DNA of 64,000 bases from Bradyrhizobium diazoefficiens (GCF_016599855.1 NZ_CP067041.1:1798001-1862000), one strand, 5' to 3'; shown: positions 17,761 through 26,555, counted from the first letter of the stretch. Numbers and translations: made by a program. Notes: generated by a model from the letters alone, not told the origin.

Positions 17761-18423
17761 TCAGCCCGCCCCAGTCACGCAATTTACCCACAGCACCACC
17801 GCCTTCGCATCCTGCGCCGGATTTGAAAAACGGTGCGGCCGTCGGCTGGCAAAGCGAAAGCTGTCCCCTCGCTTCAGCGACCACGTCTCGCTGTCCACCG
17901 TCAGCATCATCTCGCCTTCGAGCACCAGGCCAGCCTCTTCGCCGTCATGGGTGTAGAGCTCGTCTCCAGTTGAACCGCCAGGCTCCAGATGCACCAGGAA
18001 CAGGTTGAGCTTGGTGTCGGCATTCGCCGGGCTCAACAGTTGTTTTGAGACGCCGGTGCGCCAGAGCTTGAGTTCGGGCCGCTGCGATCCGCGCGTCACC
18101 ACCTGATCGGATGCGCCATCGGCGCTCGGGCTTGCGCCGAACAATGCAGCAATGCCGACGCCGAGGACGTCGGCGAGCGTGGCCAGCACGCGCAGCGACG
18201 GCGACGACAGGCCGCGCTCGATCTGGCTGAGGAAGCCGATCGACAGGTCCGTGCGCGAAGCGACCGTATCGAGCGAGAGTTGCCTGACGCGCCGGAGATC
18301 CCTGATGCGGCGCCCGACAGCGACGTCCATCGCGGGCTCGGCCGGTCTGGCGATAACCTTTGTTTTCGCCTGTCGCCCCGGTTTTGTGGCGGCCGGTTTG
18401 CGCATTCTTTTGCCACCGCTCAC
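17761..18423 (-). CDS. XRE-cupin transcriptional regulator (second)
   Basis: A 220-residue regulator with a Lys/Arg/Ala-rich N-terminal tail (about 1-30), an XRE helix-turn-helix (about 33-90, LSLDTVASRTDLSIGFLSQIE) and a cupin (about 145-215, with THDGEEAGLVLEGEMML and RFASRRPHRFSNP). The chosen GTG at 18423 has AAGGAAG nine bases upstream; an ATG at 18405 is the alternative. It is divergent from the ABC-transporter operon; two TTCAT/ATGAA palindromes in the 160-bp gap are likely its operators. Such regulators often sense the imported amino acid or amine. Confidence 0.92.
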   Translation of the reverse strand: MSGGKRMRKPAATKPGRQAKTKVIARPAEPAMDVAVGRRIRDLRRVRQLSLDTVASRTDLSIGFLSQIERGLSSPSLRVLATLADVLGVGIAALFGASPSADGASDQVVTRGSQRPELKLWRTGVSKQLLSPANADTKLNLFLVHLEPGGSTGDELYTHDGEEAGLVLEGEMMLTVDSETWSLKRGDSFRFASRRPHRFSNPAQDAKAVVLWVNCVTGAG

Positions 18424-18437
18424 GTCAAACCGCTTCC

Positions 18438-18451
18438 TTCATGTGCATGAA
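18438..18451. promoter_or_regulatory. Candidate XRE-cupin operator 1
   Basis: Perfect palindrome TTCATG-TG-CATGAA immediately upstream of the regulator start. Confidence 0.5.
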
Positions 18452-18484
18452 AACCGCTTGCATCATCCATGAAAGTGTGACCAA

Positions 18485-18504
18485 ATTTTCATATAGATGA
18501 AAAT
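18485..18504. promoter_or_regulatory. Candidate XRE-cupin operator 2
   Basis: Perfect 8-bp inverted repeat ATTTTCAT-N4-ATGAAAAT, 34 bp from operator 1 and 80 bp before the transporter gene. Both sites share the TTCAT/ATGAA half-site, and a further ATGAAA half lies between them. Confidence 0.5.
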
Positions 18505-18584
18505 AGGCCGAAACGGCTTGGCCCGCAACGTCTGATCACGACATGCGCGAGCGCCGTCATCGGCCAAGCCCAAAGGGGGATACG

Positions 18585-19346
18585 ATGACGCGTTTTGGTC
18601 TGGCCGCGATCGCGGCGCTCGCACTGGCCGCCGTGGTGGTGCCGGCTTCGGCGCAGCAAGTGCTCAAGGTCGGCTCCACGCCGACCGGCATCCCCTTCAC
18701 CTTCCTCGACACCAAGACCAATTCCATTCAGGGCATCATGGTCGATCTCGTCACCGAAATCGGCAAGGATGCCGGCTTCAACGTGCAGATCGAGCCGATG
18801 CAGTTCTCGGCACTGATGCCATCGCTGACCTCCAGCAAGATCGACATCATCGCGGCCGCGATGTTCATCACGGCGCCGCGCAAGGAAGTCGTCGACTTCT
18901 CCGACCCGATCTACACCTACGGCGAAGGCCTGGTGGTTCCGAAGAGCGACACCAAGGCTTACGCGACGCAAGACGATCTGAAAGGCGAGACCGTCGGCGC
19001 GCAGGTCGGCACCGCCTTCGTCGATGCGCTGAAGAAGTCCGGCCTGTTCGGCGAGGTCAAGGCTTACGACACCATTCCCGACATCCTGCGCGACGTGAAC
19101 ACCGGCCGTCTCAAGGCCGGCTACGCCGACTATCCGATCCTCGCCTACAATCTGAAGCAGGGCGGCTTCCCCGAGGTGCGCCTTGTCGACGGTTACAAGC
19201 CCGTCACCGTGGGCTCGGTCGGCATCGGCGTGCGCAAGGGCGAGGCCGCGCTGCTCGGGAAGATCAACGCGTCGCTCGCGAAGCTGAAGGCTAACGGCAC
19301 CATCGACAAGATCCTCAACAAATGGGGCCTGAAGGCCCAGGGCTGA
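18585..19346 (+). CDS. Polar amino-acid ABC transporter, periplasmic binding protein
   Basis: A 253-residue solute-binding protein of family 3. A signal peptide of about 23 residues (TRFGLAAIAALALAAVV ending at ASAQQ) precedes the mature part, which begins LKVGSTPTGIPFTFLD. The segment GIMVDLVTEIGKDAGF and the later DIIAAAMFITAPRKEVVDFSDPIY are typical of amino-acid binding proteins. An AAGGGGG ribosome site precedes the ATG. First gene of a four-gene operon (binding protein, permease, ATPase, DAO-family oxidase); the divergent XRE-cupin gene is its likely regulator. Confidence 0.94.
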   Translation: MTRFGLAAIAALALAAVVVPASAQQVLKVGSTPTGIPFTFLDTKTNSIQGIMVDLVTEIGKDAGFNVQIEPMQFSALMPSLTSSKIDIIAAAMFITAPRKEVVDFSDPIYTYGEGLVVPKSDTKAYATQDDLKGETVGAQVGTAFVDALKKSGLFGEVKAYDTIPDILRDVNTGRLKAGYADYPILAYNLKQGGFPEVRLVDGYKPVTVGSVGIGVRKGEAALLGKINASLAKLKANGTIDKILNKWGLKAQG

Positions 19347-19371
19347 TGCGAAGCTCATCGAAGACTGCCCG

Positions 19372-20025
19372 ATGAAAGGCTTCTGGCACGACGCCGCCGA
19401 GTTCTTCCCGATCCTGATGAACGGCGTCGCGCTGACGATCGTCGTCACCATCGGCTCGCTGCTGCTCTCGACGGTGCTCGGCCTGATCTGGGCGATGATG
19501 CGGGTGTCCAGCATCAAGGCGCTGTCGATGCTCAGCGCCAGCCTGATCAATGTGATCCGCGGCATCCCGATCATCGTGCTTCTATTCTACCTGTATTTCG
19601 TAATGCCCGATCTCGGCGTGACACTTTCGGCGCTCCAGGCCGCGATCCTCGGGCTCGGCATCGCCTATTCGGCCTATCAGGCCGAAAACTTCCGCGCCGG
19701 CATCGAAGCGATCGACAAGGGCCAGATCGAAGCGGCGCAGTCGATCGGCATGGGCTGGTGGCTCACCATGCGCCGCGTGGTGCTGCCGCAGGCGGTGCGC
19801 ATCGTGCTGCCGCCTTACGGCAACGTCATGATCATGATGCTGAAGGACTCCTCGCAGGCCTCGACCATCACAGTCGCCGAGCTCGCGCTGCAAGGCAAGC
19901 TGATCGCCTCTTCGACCTTCAAGAACACCAATGTCTTCACGCTCGTCGCGCTGATGTATCTCACCATGAGCATCCCGCTGATCCTGCTGGTCCGTCATTT
20001 CGAGAAGCGGGCGGGCAAGAAATGA
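19372..20025 (+). CDS. Polar amino-acid ABC transporter, permease
   Basis: A 217-residue inner-membrane permease of the HisMQ class with about five transmembrane helices. The cytoplasmic EAA loop that docks to the ATPase is IEAAQSIGMGWWLTMRRVVLPQA in position about 120-142. Only one permease gene is present, so the channel is probably a homodimer. Its stop overlaps the ATPase start by four bases. Confidence 0.94.
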   Translation: MKGFWHDAAEFFPILMNGVALTIVVTIGSLLLSTVLGLIWAMMRVSSIKALSMLSASLINVIRGIPIIVLLFYLYFVMPDLGVTLSALQAAILGLGIAYSAYQAENFRAGIEAIDKGQIEAAQSIGMGWWLTMRRVVLPQAVRIVLPPYGNVMIMMLKDSSQASTITVAELALQGKLIASSTFKNTNVFTLVALMYLTMSIPLILLVRHFEKRAGKK

Positions 20026-20753
20026 TCGAGCTCAATGACGTCCACAAGAGCTTTGGCAAGGTCGAGGTGCTCAAAGGCATCACGGCGAAGGTCGAGAAGG
20101 GCGAGGTGGTCTGCATCATCGGGCCATCAGGTTCCGGCAAATCCACCATTCTGCGCTGTATCAACGGTCTCGAAAGCTATGACCGCGGCGAGATCAGCGT
20201 CGAGGGCCTGAGAGTCGATCGTGATGCGCAGTCGATCGTTGCGATCCGGACCCAGGTCTCGATGGTGTTCCAGCGCTTCAACCTGTTCCCGCATCGGACA
20301 GTGCTCGAGAATGTGATCGAGGGGCCTCTCTTCGTGAAGAAGGAGCCGCGGACTGCAGCGCTCGAGCGGGGCCGCGCGCTGCTCGCGCAAGTGGGGCTCG
20401 CCGAGAAAGCCGACGCGCATCCGCCGCAGCTTTCCGGCGGTCAGCAGCAGCGCGTCGCTATCGCGCGAGCGCTGGCGATGCAGCCGAAGGCGATCCTGTT
20501 CGACGAGCCGACTTCGGCGCTCGATCCCGAACTCGTCGGCGACGTCCTCGGCGTGATGCGCAAGCTCGCCGACGACGGCATGACCATGGTCGTGGTCACC
20601 CACGAGATGAGCTTTGCCCGCGACGTCGCCGACCGCGTGCTGTTCATCGACGGCGGCGTCATTGTCGAGCAGGGGCCGGCGAAGTCGGTGCTCAACCAAC
20701 CTCAGCATGCGCGCACGCAGGATTTCCTGCGCCGCGTCCTGCATCCGCTCTGA
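20022..20753 (+). CDS. Polar amino-acid ABC transporter, ATPase
   Basis: A 243-residue ABC ATPase of the GlnQ/HisP class. Walker A is GPSGSGKST (near 34), the signature LSGGQQQR (near 134), Walker B ILFDEPTSALDPE (near 156) and the switch His in VVVTHEMSFAR (near 190). Translationally coupled to the permease and followed after 12 bp by the DAO-family gene. Confidence 0.96.
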   Translation: MIELNDVHKSFGKVEVLKGITAKVEKGEVVCIIGPSGSGKSTILRCINGLESYDRGEISVEGLRVDRDAQSIVAIRTQVSMVFQRFNLFPHRTVLENVIEGPLFVKKEPRTAALERGRALLAQVGLAEKADAHPPQLSGGQQQRVAIARALAMQPKAILFDEPTSALDPELVGDVLGVMRKLADDGMTMVVVTHEMSFARDVADRVLFIDGGVIVEQGPAKSVLNQPQHARTQDFLRRVLHPL

Positions 20754-20765
20754 CCGGACTTCGCC

Positions 20766-22052
20766 ATGAACGCGCGCCTGCCTCTGCCGCCCTCGCTCTA
20801 TGCCGACACCGCCGTCGCGCGGGTGGCCACGCCGCCGCTCGATGTCGACAAGAGCGTTTCCGTTGCGATCGTCGGCGGCGGCTACACCGGCCTGTCCACG
20901 GCGTTGCATCTGGCCGAGCAGGGCGTCGAGGCGCTGGTATTGGAGGCGCAGGAGCCCGGCTGGGGCGCGTCGGGCAACAATGGCGGCCATACCAATCCTG
21001 GCCTGAAGCACGACCCTGATAAGATCGAGGCCGATTTCGGTGCCGAACTTGGCCGCCGCATGATCGCGTTCTCCTACGGCACCACGAACTTCACGCATGA
21101 TTTGATCCGCCGCTACCAGATCCCCTGCGAGGCGCGACAGAACGGCACACTGCGCGCAGCCTATAGTGAGGCCAGCGCTGCTGCGATCAAGACAACCGCG
21201 CAGCAATGCATCCGCCGCGGCATGCCGGTAACGTATCTGAACCGCGAGCAGTTGCGCGAGATGACCGGCACGGACCGCTACATCGGCGCGATGCTGGACA
21301 CCCGTGGCGGCGACCTGCATCCACTCAGTTACGCCCGCGGCCTCGCGCGCGCCGCGATTTCGGCGGGCGCAAGGGTCCATGGCGAGACGCCGGCGCTATC
21401 GCTCCGCCGCGAGGGCAGCCGCTGGCGTATCGAGACGCCGCACGCGGTGGTGCGTGCCGACAAGGTGCTGCTCGCGACCAACGGTTTCACCGACGATCTC
21501 TGGCCCGCGCTCCGTCGCACCATCGTGCCGGTGTTTTCCTCGATCGCTGCCACGGCGCCGCTGTCCGACGACGTGGCGCGCTCGATCATGCCGATGCGCC
21601 CCGTCCTCTATGAGAGCGGCCACATCACGGTTTATTACCGCATTGATCAGAACAACCGCCTAGTGATGGGCGGCCGCGGCCCGATGCGCTGGATCAACTC
21701 ACCGAACGACGTCGCCTATCTCATCCGTTACGCCGAGCGGCTGTGGCCGCAGCTCAAGGGGGTGGCCTGGACCCATGGCTGGAACAGCCGGCTCGCCATC
21801 ACCAAGGACCATTATCCGCATGTGCATGAGCCTGCGGAGAACATCCTGATCTCGCTCGGCTACAACGGTCGCGGCGTCGCGCTCTCGACTGCGATAGGCG
21901 CGCAACTCGCGCGTCGGCTCATCGGCGGCGCCAAGGCCGAGATCGACATGCCCATCACAGGCATCAAGCCGATCCCGATGCACGCGTTCTGGCCGGTGGG
22001 CGTGACGACAGCCGTGATCGCCGGCCGCGTGCGGGACCGGCTGGGGATCTAG
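20766..22052 (+). CDS. DAO-family FAD oxidoreductase (PuuB/gamma-glutamylputrescine oxidase-like)
   Basis: A 428-residue flavoprotein. FAD binding: VAIVGGGYTGLSTALHLAEQG near residue 34, followed by GWGASGNNGGHTNPGLKHDP, the run typical of PuuB-like and related oxidases. The C-terminal GYNGRGVALSTAIGAQLA also fits. Likely reaction: oxidative deamination of a secondary amine or amine conjugate brought in by the transporter encoded just before it. Last gene of the operon. Its stop codon overlaps that of the convergent gamma-glutamyltransferase gene. The exact substrate (gamma-glutamylputrescine, N-methyl amino acid or other) cannot be fixed from sequence. Confidence 0.88.
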   Translation: MNARLPLPPSLYADTAVARVATPPLDVDKSVSVAIVGGGYTGLSTALHLAEQGVEALVLEAQEPGWGASGNNGGHTNPGLKHDPDKIEADFGAELGRRMIAFSYGTTNFTHDLIRRYQIPCEARQNGTLRAAYSEASAAAIKTTAQQCIRRGMPVTYLNREQLREMTGTDRYIGAMLDTRGGDLHPLSYARGLARAAISAGARVHGETPALSLRREGSRWRIETPHAVVRADKVLLATNGFTDDLWPALRRTIVPVFSSIAATAPLSDDVARSIMPMRPVLYESGHITVYYRIDQNNRLVMGGRGPMRWINSPNDVAYLIRYAERLWPQLKGVAWTHGWNSRLAITKDHYPHVHEPAENILISLGYNGRGVALSTAIGAQLARRLIGGAKAEIDMPITGIKPIPMHAFWPVGVTTAVIAGRVRDRLGI

Positions 22053-23638
22053 CCCTCCGCCACGGCGTCGGCCCAGGGCTGGAAGATCTCGACCGCGCCG
22101 GAATTCATATCGCCATCGCGCATGACCACGCTCGGGCAGGCGAATTTCATCGGCAGGGTCTGCACCGACGCCTCCTTGTAATCGAAGCGTGCGGCGAGCG
22201 CCCTGCGCACATCCGCCGGCAGTCTGATGTCGCCGAGCACGATCGCGCCTTCGCTGCAGTCGATGCGCGGCTGGTGGATCGCGGTATCGAGATCCATGCC
22301 GAAATCCATCGCAAAGGACACGAGCTGCATCACCGATGGCAGGATGCGGCGGCCGCCGGAGGCGCCGACCGCAAGGCGCTTGCCGTCCCTGGTCTCGGCG
22401 ATCACAGGCGTGTAGTTACAGAGGCAGCGTTTGCCTGGCGCGAGCGAGTTGGTTGTGCCCGGCATCGGATCGAACCACATGATGCCGTTGTTCATGGGAA
22501 TGCCGGTGTGCGGCGTCACATATTTCGAACCAAAGGACGAGAGCAGCGTCTGCGTCACCGCGGCGATGTTGCCGTCGCGGTCGACCACGGAGAAATGCGT
22601 GGTGCAGGCCGGCGCCAGATATTCGGCGCCGAGCGAGCGCTTGCCGTCGGCATCGCCCATATCCTTGAGCCGCTCGCGATAGGCCGCCTGCAGGGCGGTG
22701 GCATATTCGGCATAGGCGGCCGCATCCGGCATGCCTGTCGGCTTCAAATTCTGCTGCAACAGGCGCAGCGCATGCGCCATGGTCGGCCCGGCCGTTAGCT
22801 CGGGAGTTGCATACACCTTGCCGCCGCGATAGGGGATCGCCAGCGGCTCGCGCACATGGCTGCGGAACGCGGCGAGATCCTCGACCGACAACGAACCGCC
22901 ATCGGCCTTGATCTCGGATGCGATGCTTTGGGCGAGTTCACCCTGATAGAAGTCGCGCGGGCCGGCCTCGGCGAGGTGTAAAAGCGTCGCCTTCAAATTA
23001 TCCTGCGGTAGCCGGATCTCGGCTTCGATGCTCCAAGGCGGGTTCGGGGGCAGGCCATCCTTCAAAAACATGGCCGCGCTCGCGGGATAGCGCCGAAGAT
23101 CTGCCGCGGATCCCGCGATCGTCAGCGCGGTCCACCAATCGGCCAGCAGGCCTTCGCCGGCGAGCGCCGCTGCCGGAGCGATCAGTTCCTTCCAATCCAT
23201 CCTGGCGTATCGACGGTGCGCCTGCTCCATGCCGGCGACGACACCTGGCACGGCGATCGAACGGGGACCGTGGACGTTGCGGTCATCTATCACCCGGGGC
23301 CACGGAAACAGGTCGGTAGCGACGCGGTCTCCGGTGACGGGATAGTCTGCCGCGCGCAGGCTCTGCGGCGCGCACATGCCGTAGTCGATCACCTCATAAC
23401 GATTTTCCTTGGCGCGGTAGAGCACCATCGCGCCGCCGCCGCCGATGCCGCTGTTCCAGGGCTCGAGCACGTTCAGCGCGAAGGTGGTGGCCACGATCGC
23501 ATCGACGCAGTCACCGCCGGCTGCCAGCACCTGCGCTCCCACTTCGGCCGCCCGCCGCGACTGCGAAGCGACGATGCCGCCCTTGGATGTGACGGCGGGT
23601 TTGCGGACGGTTTGGTTGAGGCTGAACTGATGAGGCAT
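22049..23638 (-). CDS. Gamma-glutamyltransferase family protein, no signal peptide
   Basis: A 529-residue Ntn-hydrolase. The autocleavage and nucleophile Thr is T346 in APACTTHFSVVDRDGN; the C-terminal small-subunit motif for gamma-glutamyl binding is seen in NNGIMWFDP and VGASGGRRILPS. The chain begins directly with the catalytic body and has no secretion signal, unlike periplasmic GGT, so it resembles the cytoplasmic-type homologues. With the DAO-family oxidase whose stop overlaps its own, it suggests handling of gamma-glutamyl conjugates inside the cell. Related enzymes also hydrolyse cephalosporin side chains or oxamate, so substrate is open. Confidence 0.9.
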   Translation of the reverse strand: MPHQFSLNQTVRKPAVTSKGGIVASQSRRAAEVGAQVLAAGGDCVDAIVATTFALNVLEPWNSGIGGGGAMVLYRAKENRYEVIDYGMCAPQSLRAADYPVTGDRVATDLFPWPRVIDDRNVHGPRSIAVPGVVAGMEQAHRRYARMDWKELIAPAAALAGEGLLADWWTALTIAGSAADLRRYPASAAMFLKDGLPPNPPWSIEAEIRLPQDNLKATLLHLAEAGPRDFYQGELAQSIASEIKADGGSLSVEDLAAFRSHVREPLAIPYRGGKVYATPELTAGPTMAHALRLLQQNLKPTGMPDAAAYAEYATALQAAYRERLKDMGDADGKRSLGAEYLAPACTTHFSVVDRDGNIAAVTQTLLSSFGSKYVTPHTGIPMNNGIMWFDPMPGTTNSLAPGKRCLCNYTPVIAETRDGKRLAVGASGGRRILPSVMQLVSFAMDFGMDLDTAIHQPRIDCSEGAIVLGDIRLPADVRRALAARFDYKEASVQTLPMKFACPSVVMRDGDMNSGAVEIFQPWADAVAEG

Positions 23639-23737
23639 GGGCCGGTCTTATTGCGCTGGATGGAATTGCTGAGCGTTCGCGAAGCACACGGAGAATGGCA
23701 CATTGCCGCGAACGAAAACATTCACAGGAGGAATGAC

Positions 23738-23797
23738 ATGGCTGGTGTGAAAGAGACGCGGGATGGCGCCGTTGGGAATGGCTTGTGGCGTCGCTAG
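23738..23797 (+). other. Micro-ORF with strong ribosome site, possible gene remnant (19 codons)
   Basis: An AGGAGG at 23726-23731, six bases before ATG, starts a 19-residue frame (MAGVKETRDGAVGNGLWRR) that ends at 23797, just before a dispersed repeat. It may be a leader peptide or the stub of a gene cut by the repeat. No function is recognised. Confidence 0.3.
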
Positions 23798-23811
23798 ACA
23801 GGATCCCTCGC

Positions 23812-23912
23812 CAAGCTCGTCTTGCCCGGGCTTGTCACTGGCATCCACGTCTACGGCCGCGTCAAAAACGAGCATGGCCGGGACAAGCCCGGCCATGATG
23901 ACGAAGAGACGA
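23812..23912. repeat. Dispersed hairpin-type element (family 4)
   Basis: Non-coding element containing GCCCGGGCTTGTC and, 70 bp on, the partly complementary GGGACAAGCCCGGCCATGA. This build is the common intergenic repeat of Bradyrhizobium-like genomes as I recall it. Only one copy is in the window, so repetition is not shown here. Confidence 0.5.
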
Positions 23913-23944
23913 GATCAGTCGGAAAGCGGCGGAGCCGGCGGCGC

Positions 23945-24121
23945 TCAGAACCCGCGGTTCAGCCGGCTGGTCTGATATTTGGCGTGCCATTTCGGGCCAG
24001 GGCCACGCATGTAGTGAAGCTCGGGGCGGTAGGGATTGCCGGCGACCCGCACCAGCTTCTGCCACTTGGTCGCGACGAAGGCGAGGGGCTGACGGAGCAG
24101 GCTCAGGGAAGCGAGCAGCAT
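23945..24121 (-). CDS. Small basic protein of unknown function (58 aa)
   Basis: A 58-residue frame starting MLLASLSLLRQPLAFVATKW and ending with Arg/Asn-rich TSRLNRGF. Its ATG lies nine bases after the stop of the DUF6894 gene and carries a GAGG ribosome site, so the two are probably co-translated. An N-terminal amphipathic stretch is followed by a Pro/Arg/His-rich part. I recognise no domain. Support is the spacing, ribosome site and clean frame. Confidence 0.55.
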   Translation of the reverse strand: MLLASLSLLRQPLAFVATKWQKLVRVAGNPYRPELHYMRGPGPKWHAKYQTSRLNRGF

Positions 24122-24130
24122 GGCATCACC

Positions 24131-24364
24131 TCAATGCGGTTTGCCGAGCATGGCAGTGAAGGGGAGATCGAAGATTTCCTCGCCGTCGTCGTCGCTGATA
24201 TGGATGACCCAGTCACGCCAGTCTTCGGCGCCGGGCGTCTCGATCATCGAGCGCATGAGCTGGGCGGCGCGGTCGCGGGCCTCTGTCAGGTTGGCGACCG
24301 CGGTGCCGTAGCGATCGATCAGCGTGCCTTCGGGATTCGAGCAGTGGAAGTACATTTGAACCAT
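24131..24364 (-). CDS. DUF6894 family small protein
   Basis: A 77-residue protein of the DUF6894 type, with the usual order: aromatic start (MVQMYFHCSNPEG), a short strand ending DRYGTAVANL, a helix EARDRAAQLMRSMI, and a final strand with DWVIHISDDDGEEIFDLPF. A very good ribosome site (GAGGAGG) precedes the ATG at 24364. Function of the family is unknown. A second member lies at 54900-55118. Confidence 0.82.
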   Translation of the reverse strand: MVQMYFHCSNPEGTLIDRYGTAVANLTEARDRAAQLMRSMIETPGAEDWRDWVIHISDDDGEEIFDLPFTAMLGKPH

Positions 24365-24571
24365 ACACGCCTCCTCTGGAAAGCGATTTGGACGGCATAT
24401 CGATACCACCCGAAGGGAGTGAAAAATATTCGGGCCAAGCCCGGTAAGGGAATCTACGGAGATTGGTCGGCACCACGAGCCCCGCGGGTTTGATCACAGG
24501 CGAGTGATGTTCAACTGGACGACACCTGCACGGCATGGAACAAGCTTCGACCGAAAGTCGGGGAGGCCGCT

Positions 24572-25472
24572 GTGAATCGGCTCATATCCCAGCATGGATG
24601 GCGAAGCTTGCGCGTAAATGTCGTCCTCGCCGCGATACTGCTCGGCTTCGCCCCACCGGCTGCCTCAGATCCGGTGAGGAAAAGCGGCTACGCGGTGGGA
24701 GCGGAGACCTGCGGCAGCGGCGATCTCGCCTTTCCCAAGGTCCAGATCGACATGAAGGCGGGCTTTTGCGCCGGCCTCGAAGCATCTTCGCGATCCCGAA
24801 GGGCGCGACCGAGCCGGTCGTCTGGCTTCACTCCGACGAGATGAGCCAGCCCAATGACATCACCATCGCCCGCGATGGCTCGATCTATGCGAGCGATCCG
24901 AACTGGAAGGGGCGGGATGGCCACATCTGGCGCATCGCCAGAGCTGCCGACGACTCGGTGCAGGGGGAGATCATGACAGCGCCGCGCGCGATGGGCACCA
25001 CCAACGGCATCGACCTCAGTCCTGACGGCAAGACGCTCTATGTTGGTGAATCCAGCAATGGCCAGGTCTGGTCCTACGCCATCCGCGGCAATGAGCTTAC
25101 GGACGCAAAACTCGTCAAGGCATTCCAGCCCGACACCATCGACGGCCTGCGCACCGACGTCACCGGCCGTCTCTACGTCGCGCGCATTCTCAAGGGGATG
25201 ATCGCGCTGATGAAGCCCAGCGGCGTGGTCGAGCGCGAGATCGCGCTGAAGGGCAAGGAGCCGACCAATCTCGCCTTCGGCGGCAGCGACGGCAAGACCG
25301 TCTTCGTGCCCAACGCCAAGGCGGCTTCATCGAATCCTTCCGTACCGACCAGCAGGGTCGCGAGCACTGTCTCCAGCGCCGGGCGTTGCTGAGCGTCGAG
25401 GGCGGTCTGCTCAGAGCGCAAGGCGGCGCAATGAGGGGCGCCTTTCTTCTTGCTTGCTTCTGGCCGCCGTAA
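24572..25472 (+). pseudogene. Decayed SMP-30/gluconolactonase-like gene with two frame breaks
   Basis: The frame opening at 24572 codes a signal peptide and a short mature part ending near KAGFCAGLEAS. Around 24775 similarity moves to another frame, which runs from RSIFAIPKGATEPVVW through QPNDITIARDGSIYASDP and NGIDLSPDGKTLYVGES to DGKTVFVP: beta-propeller repeats of the SMP-30 family. Near 25312 it shifts again, continuing in the third frame as RQGGFIESFRTDQQGREHC until a stop at 25472. The middle part is also short for the family, so a deletion probably accompanied the first break. The signal-bearing 5' part could derive from a different secreted sugar dehydrogenase. No intact product is expected. 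Confidence 0.75.
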
Positions 25473-25519
25473 AGATCAAGACTCCTGTGACGCCATCAAA
25501 GCGACCACGGAGTGTTTGA

Positions 25520-26545
25520 GTGAAAGCCGTCCATACCGAACTGCACCGCAGCCATGATCCGCAATTCTTCCTGGTGCGCGGCGTCGTCAATCGCACCACG
25601 GAGCAGCCGGAGCGCGCCGATCGCCTGCTCAAGGGCTTGAAAGACGGCAAGCATCAATTGGTCGAGCCGACGAATTTCGGGCCGGGACCCCGTGCGCGCA
25701 TTCACAGCCCGGAATATCTGTCGTTCCTGAGTGAAGCCTGGGACGCTTGGACGGCGCTCGGCGATTCCGGTCCGGAGATGATCGGCAATATCCATCCCGT
25801 GCGCCATGCCGCGACCTACCCGACCCACATCGTCGGCAAGCTTGGTTGGCACACCGCCGACACTGCGGCGCCGATCGGTCCGGGCACCTGGGCCGCGGCC
25901 TGCGCCGCGACCGACGTTGCGGTCACCGCGGCGCAGATGGTGATGGACGGCGAGGATGGGGCCTACGCGCTCTGCCGTCCGCCCGGACATCACGCCTATC
26001 GCGACATGGCCGGCGGCTTCTGCTTTCTCAACAACAGCGCGATCGCGGCCGCGCATTTGCGGCTCAAGCACGAGCGCGTCGTCATCCTCGACGTCGACGT
26101 CCACCACGGCAACGGCACGCAAGGAATTTTCTACGCGCGGCCGGATGTCTACACGATCTCGATCCACGCCGATCCGATCGCCTACTATCCCTATGTGTGG
26201 GGCTACGCGCATGAGCGCGGCGAAGGCCCCGGCCTCGGCGCCAATCTCAACATTCCCTTGGCGATCGGCACCGGCGACGACGGCTATATGCAGGCGATGG
26301 ACGTCGCGCGCAAGGCGATCGAGTCCTTTGCGCCCGGCGCGCTCGTGATCGCGCTCGGCCTCGACGCTTCCGAGCACGATCCGCTGAAGGGCCTTGCCGT
26401 CACCACGCCGGGCTTCCGCCGCATCGGCCAGGCCATCGCGAAGTTGGGCCTGCCGACCGTGTTCGTGCAGGAGGGCGGCTATCTCTCGGATATTCTCGGC
26501 GCGAACCTGACTTCGGTGCTGGCTGGGTTCGAAGAGGCGCGGTGA
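25520..26545 (+). CDS. Histone-deacetylase-family protein, acetylpolyamine amidohydrolase-like
   Basis: A 341-residue zinc amidohydrolase. The active-site motifs are CRPPGHHAYRD (near 153), the zinc-binding DVDVHHGNGTQ (near 193) and GLDASEHDPLKG (near 280). Length and sequence around the motifs fit bacterial acetylpolyamine amidohydrolases, which remove acetyl groups from N-acetylated putrescine, cadaverine or spermidine in the cytoplasm. GTG start. It stands alone, but an amine-catabolic block lies 2 kb upstream and an NRPS cluster ending in a free condensation domain lies downstream on the other strand. Confidence 0.9.
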   Translation: MKAVHTELHRSHDPQFFLVRGVVNRTTEQPERADRLLKGLKDGKHQLVEPTNFGPGPRARIHSPEYLSFLSEAWDAWTALGDSGPEMIGNIHPVRHAATYPTHIVGKLGWHTADTAAPIGPGTWAAACAATDVAVTAAQMVMDGEDGAYALCRPPGHHAYRDMAGGFCFLNNSAIAAAHLRLKHERVVILDVDVHHGNGTQGIFYARPDVYTISIHADPIAYYPYVWGYAHERGEGPGLGANLNIPLAIGTGDDGYMQAMDVARKAIESFAPGALVIALGLDASEHDPLKGLAVTTPGFRRIGQAIAKLGLPTVFVQEGGYLSDILGANLTSVLAGFEEAR

Positions 26546-26555
26546 GTGCTTCTTC

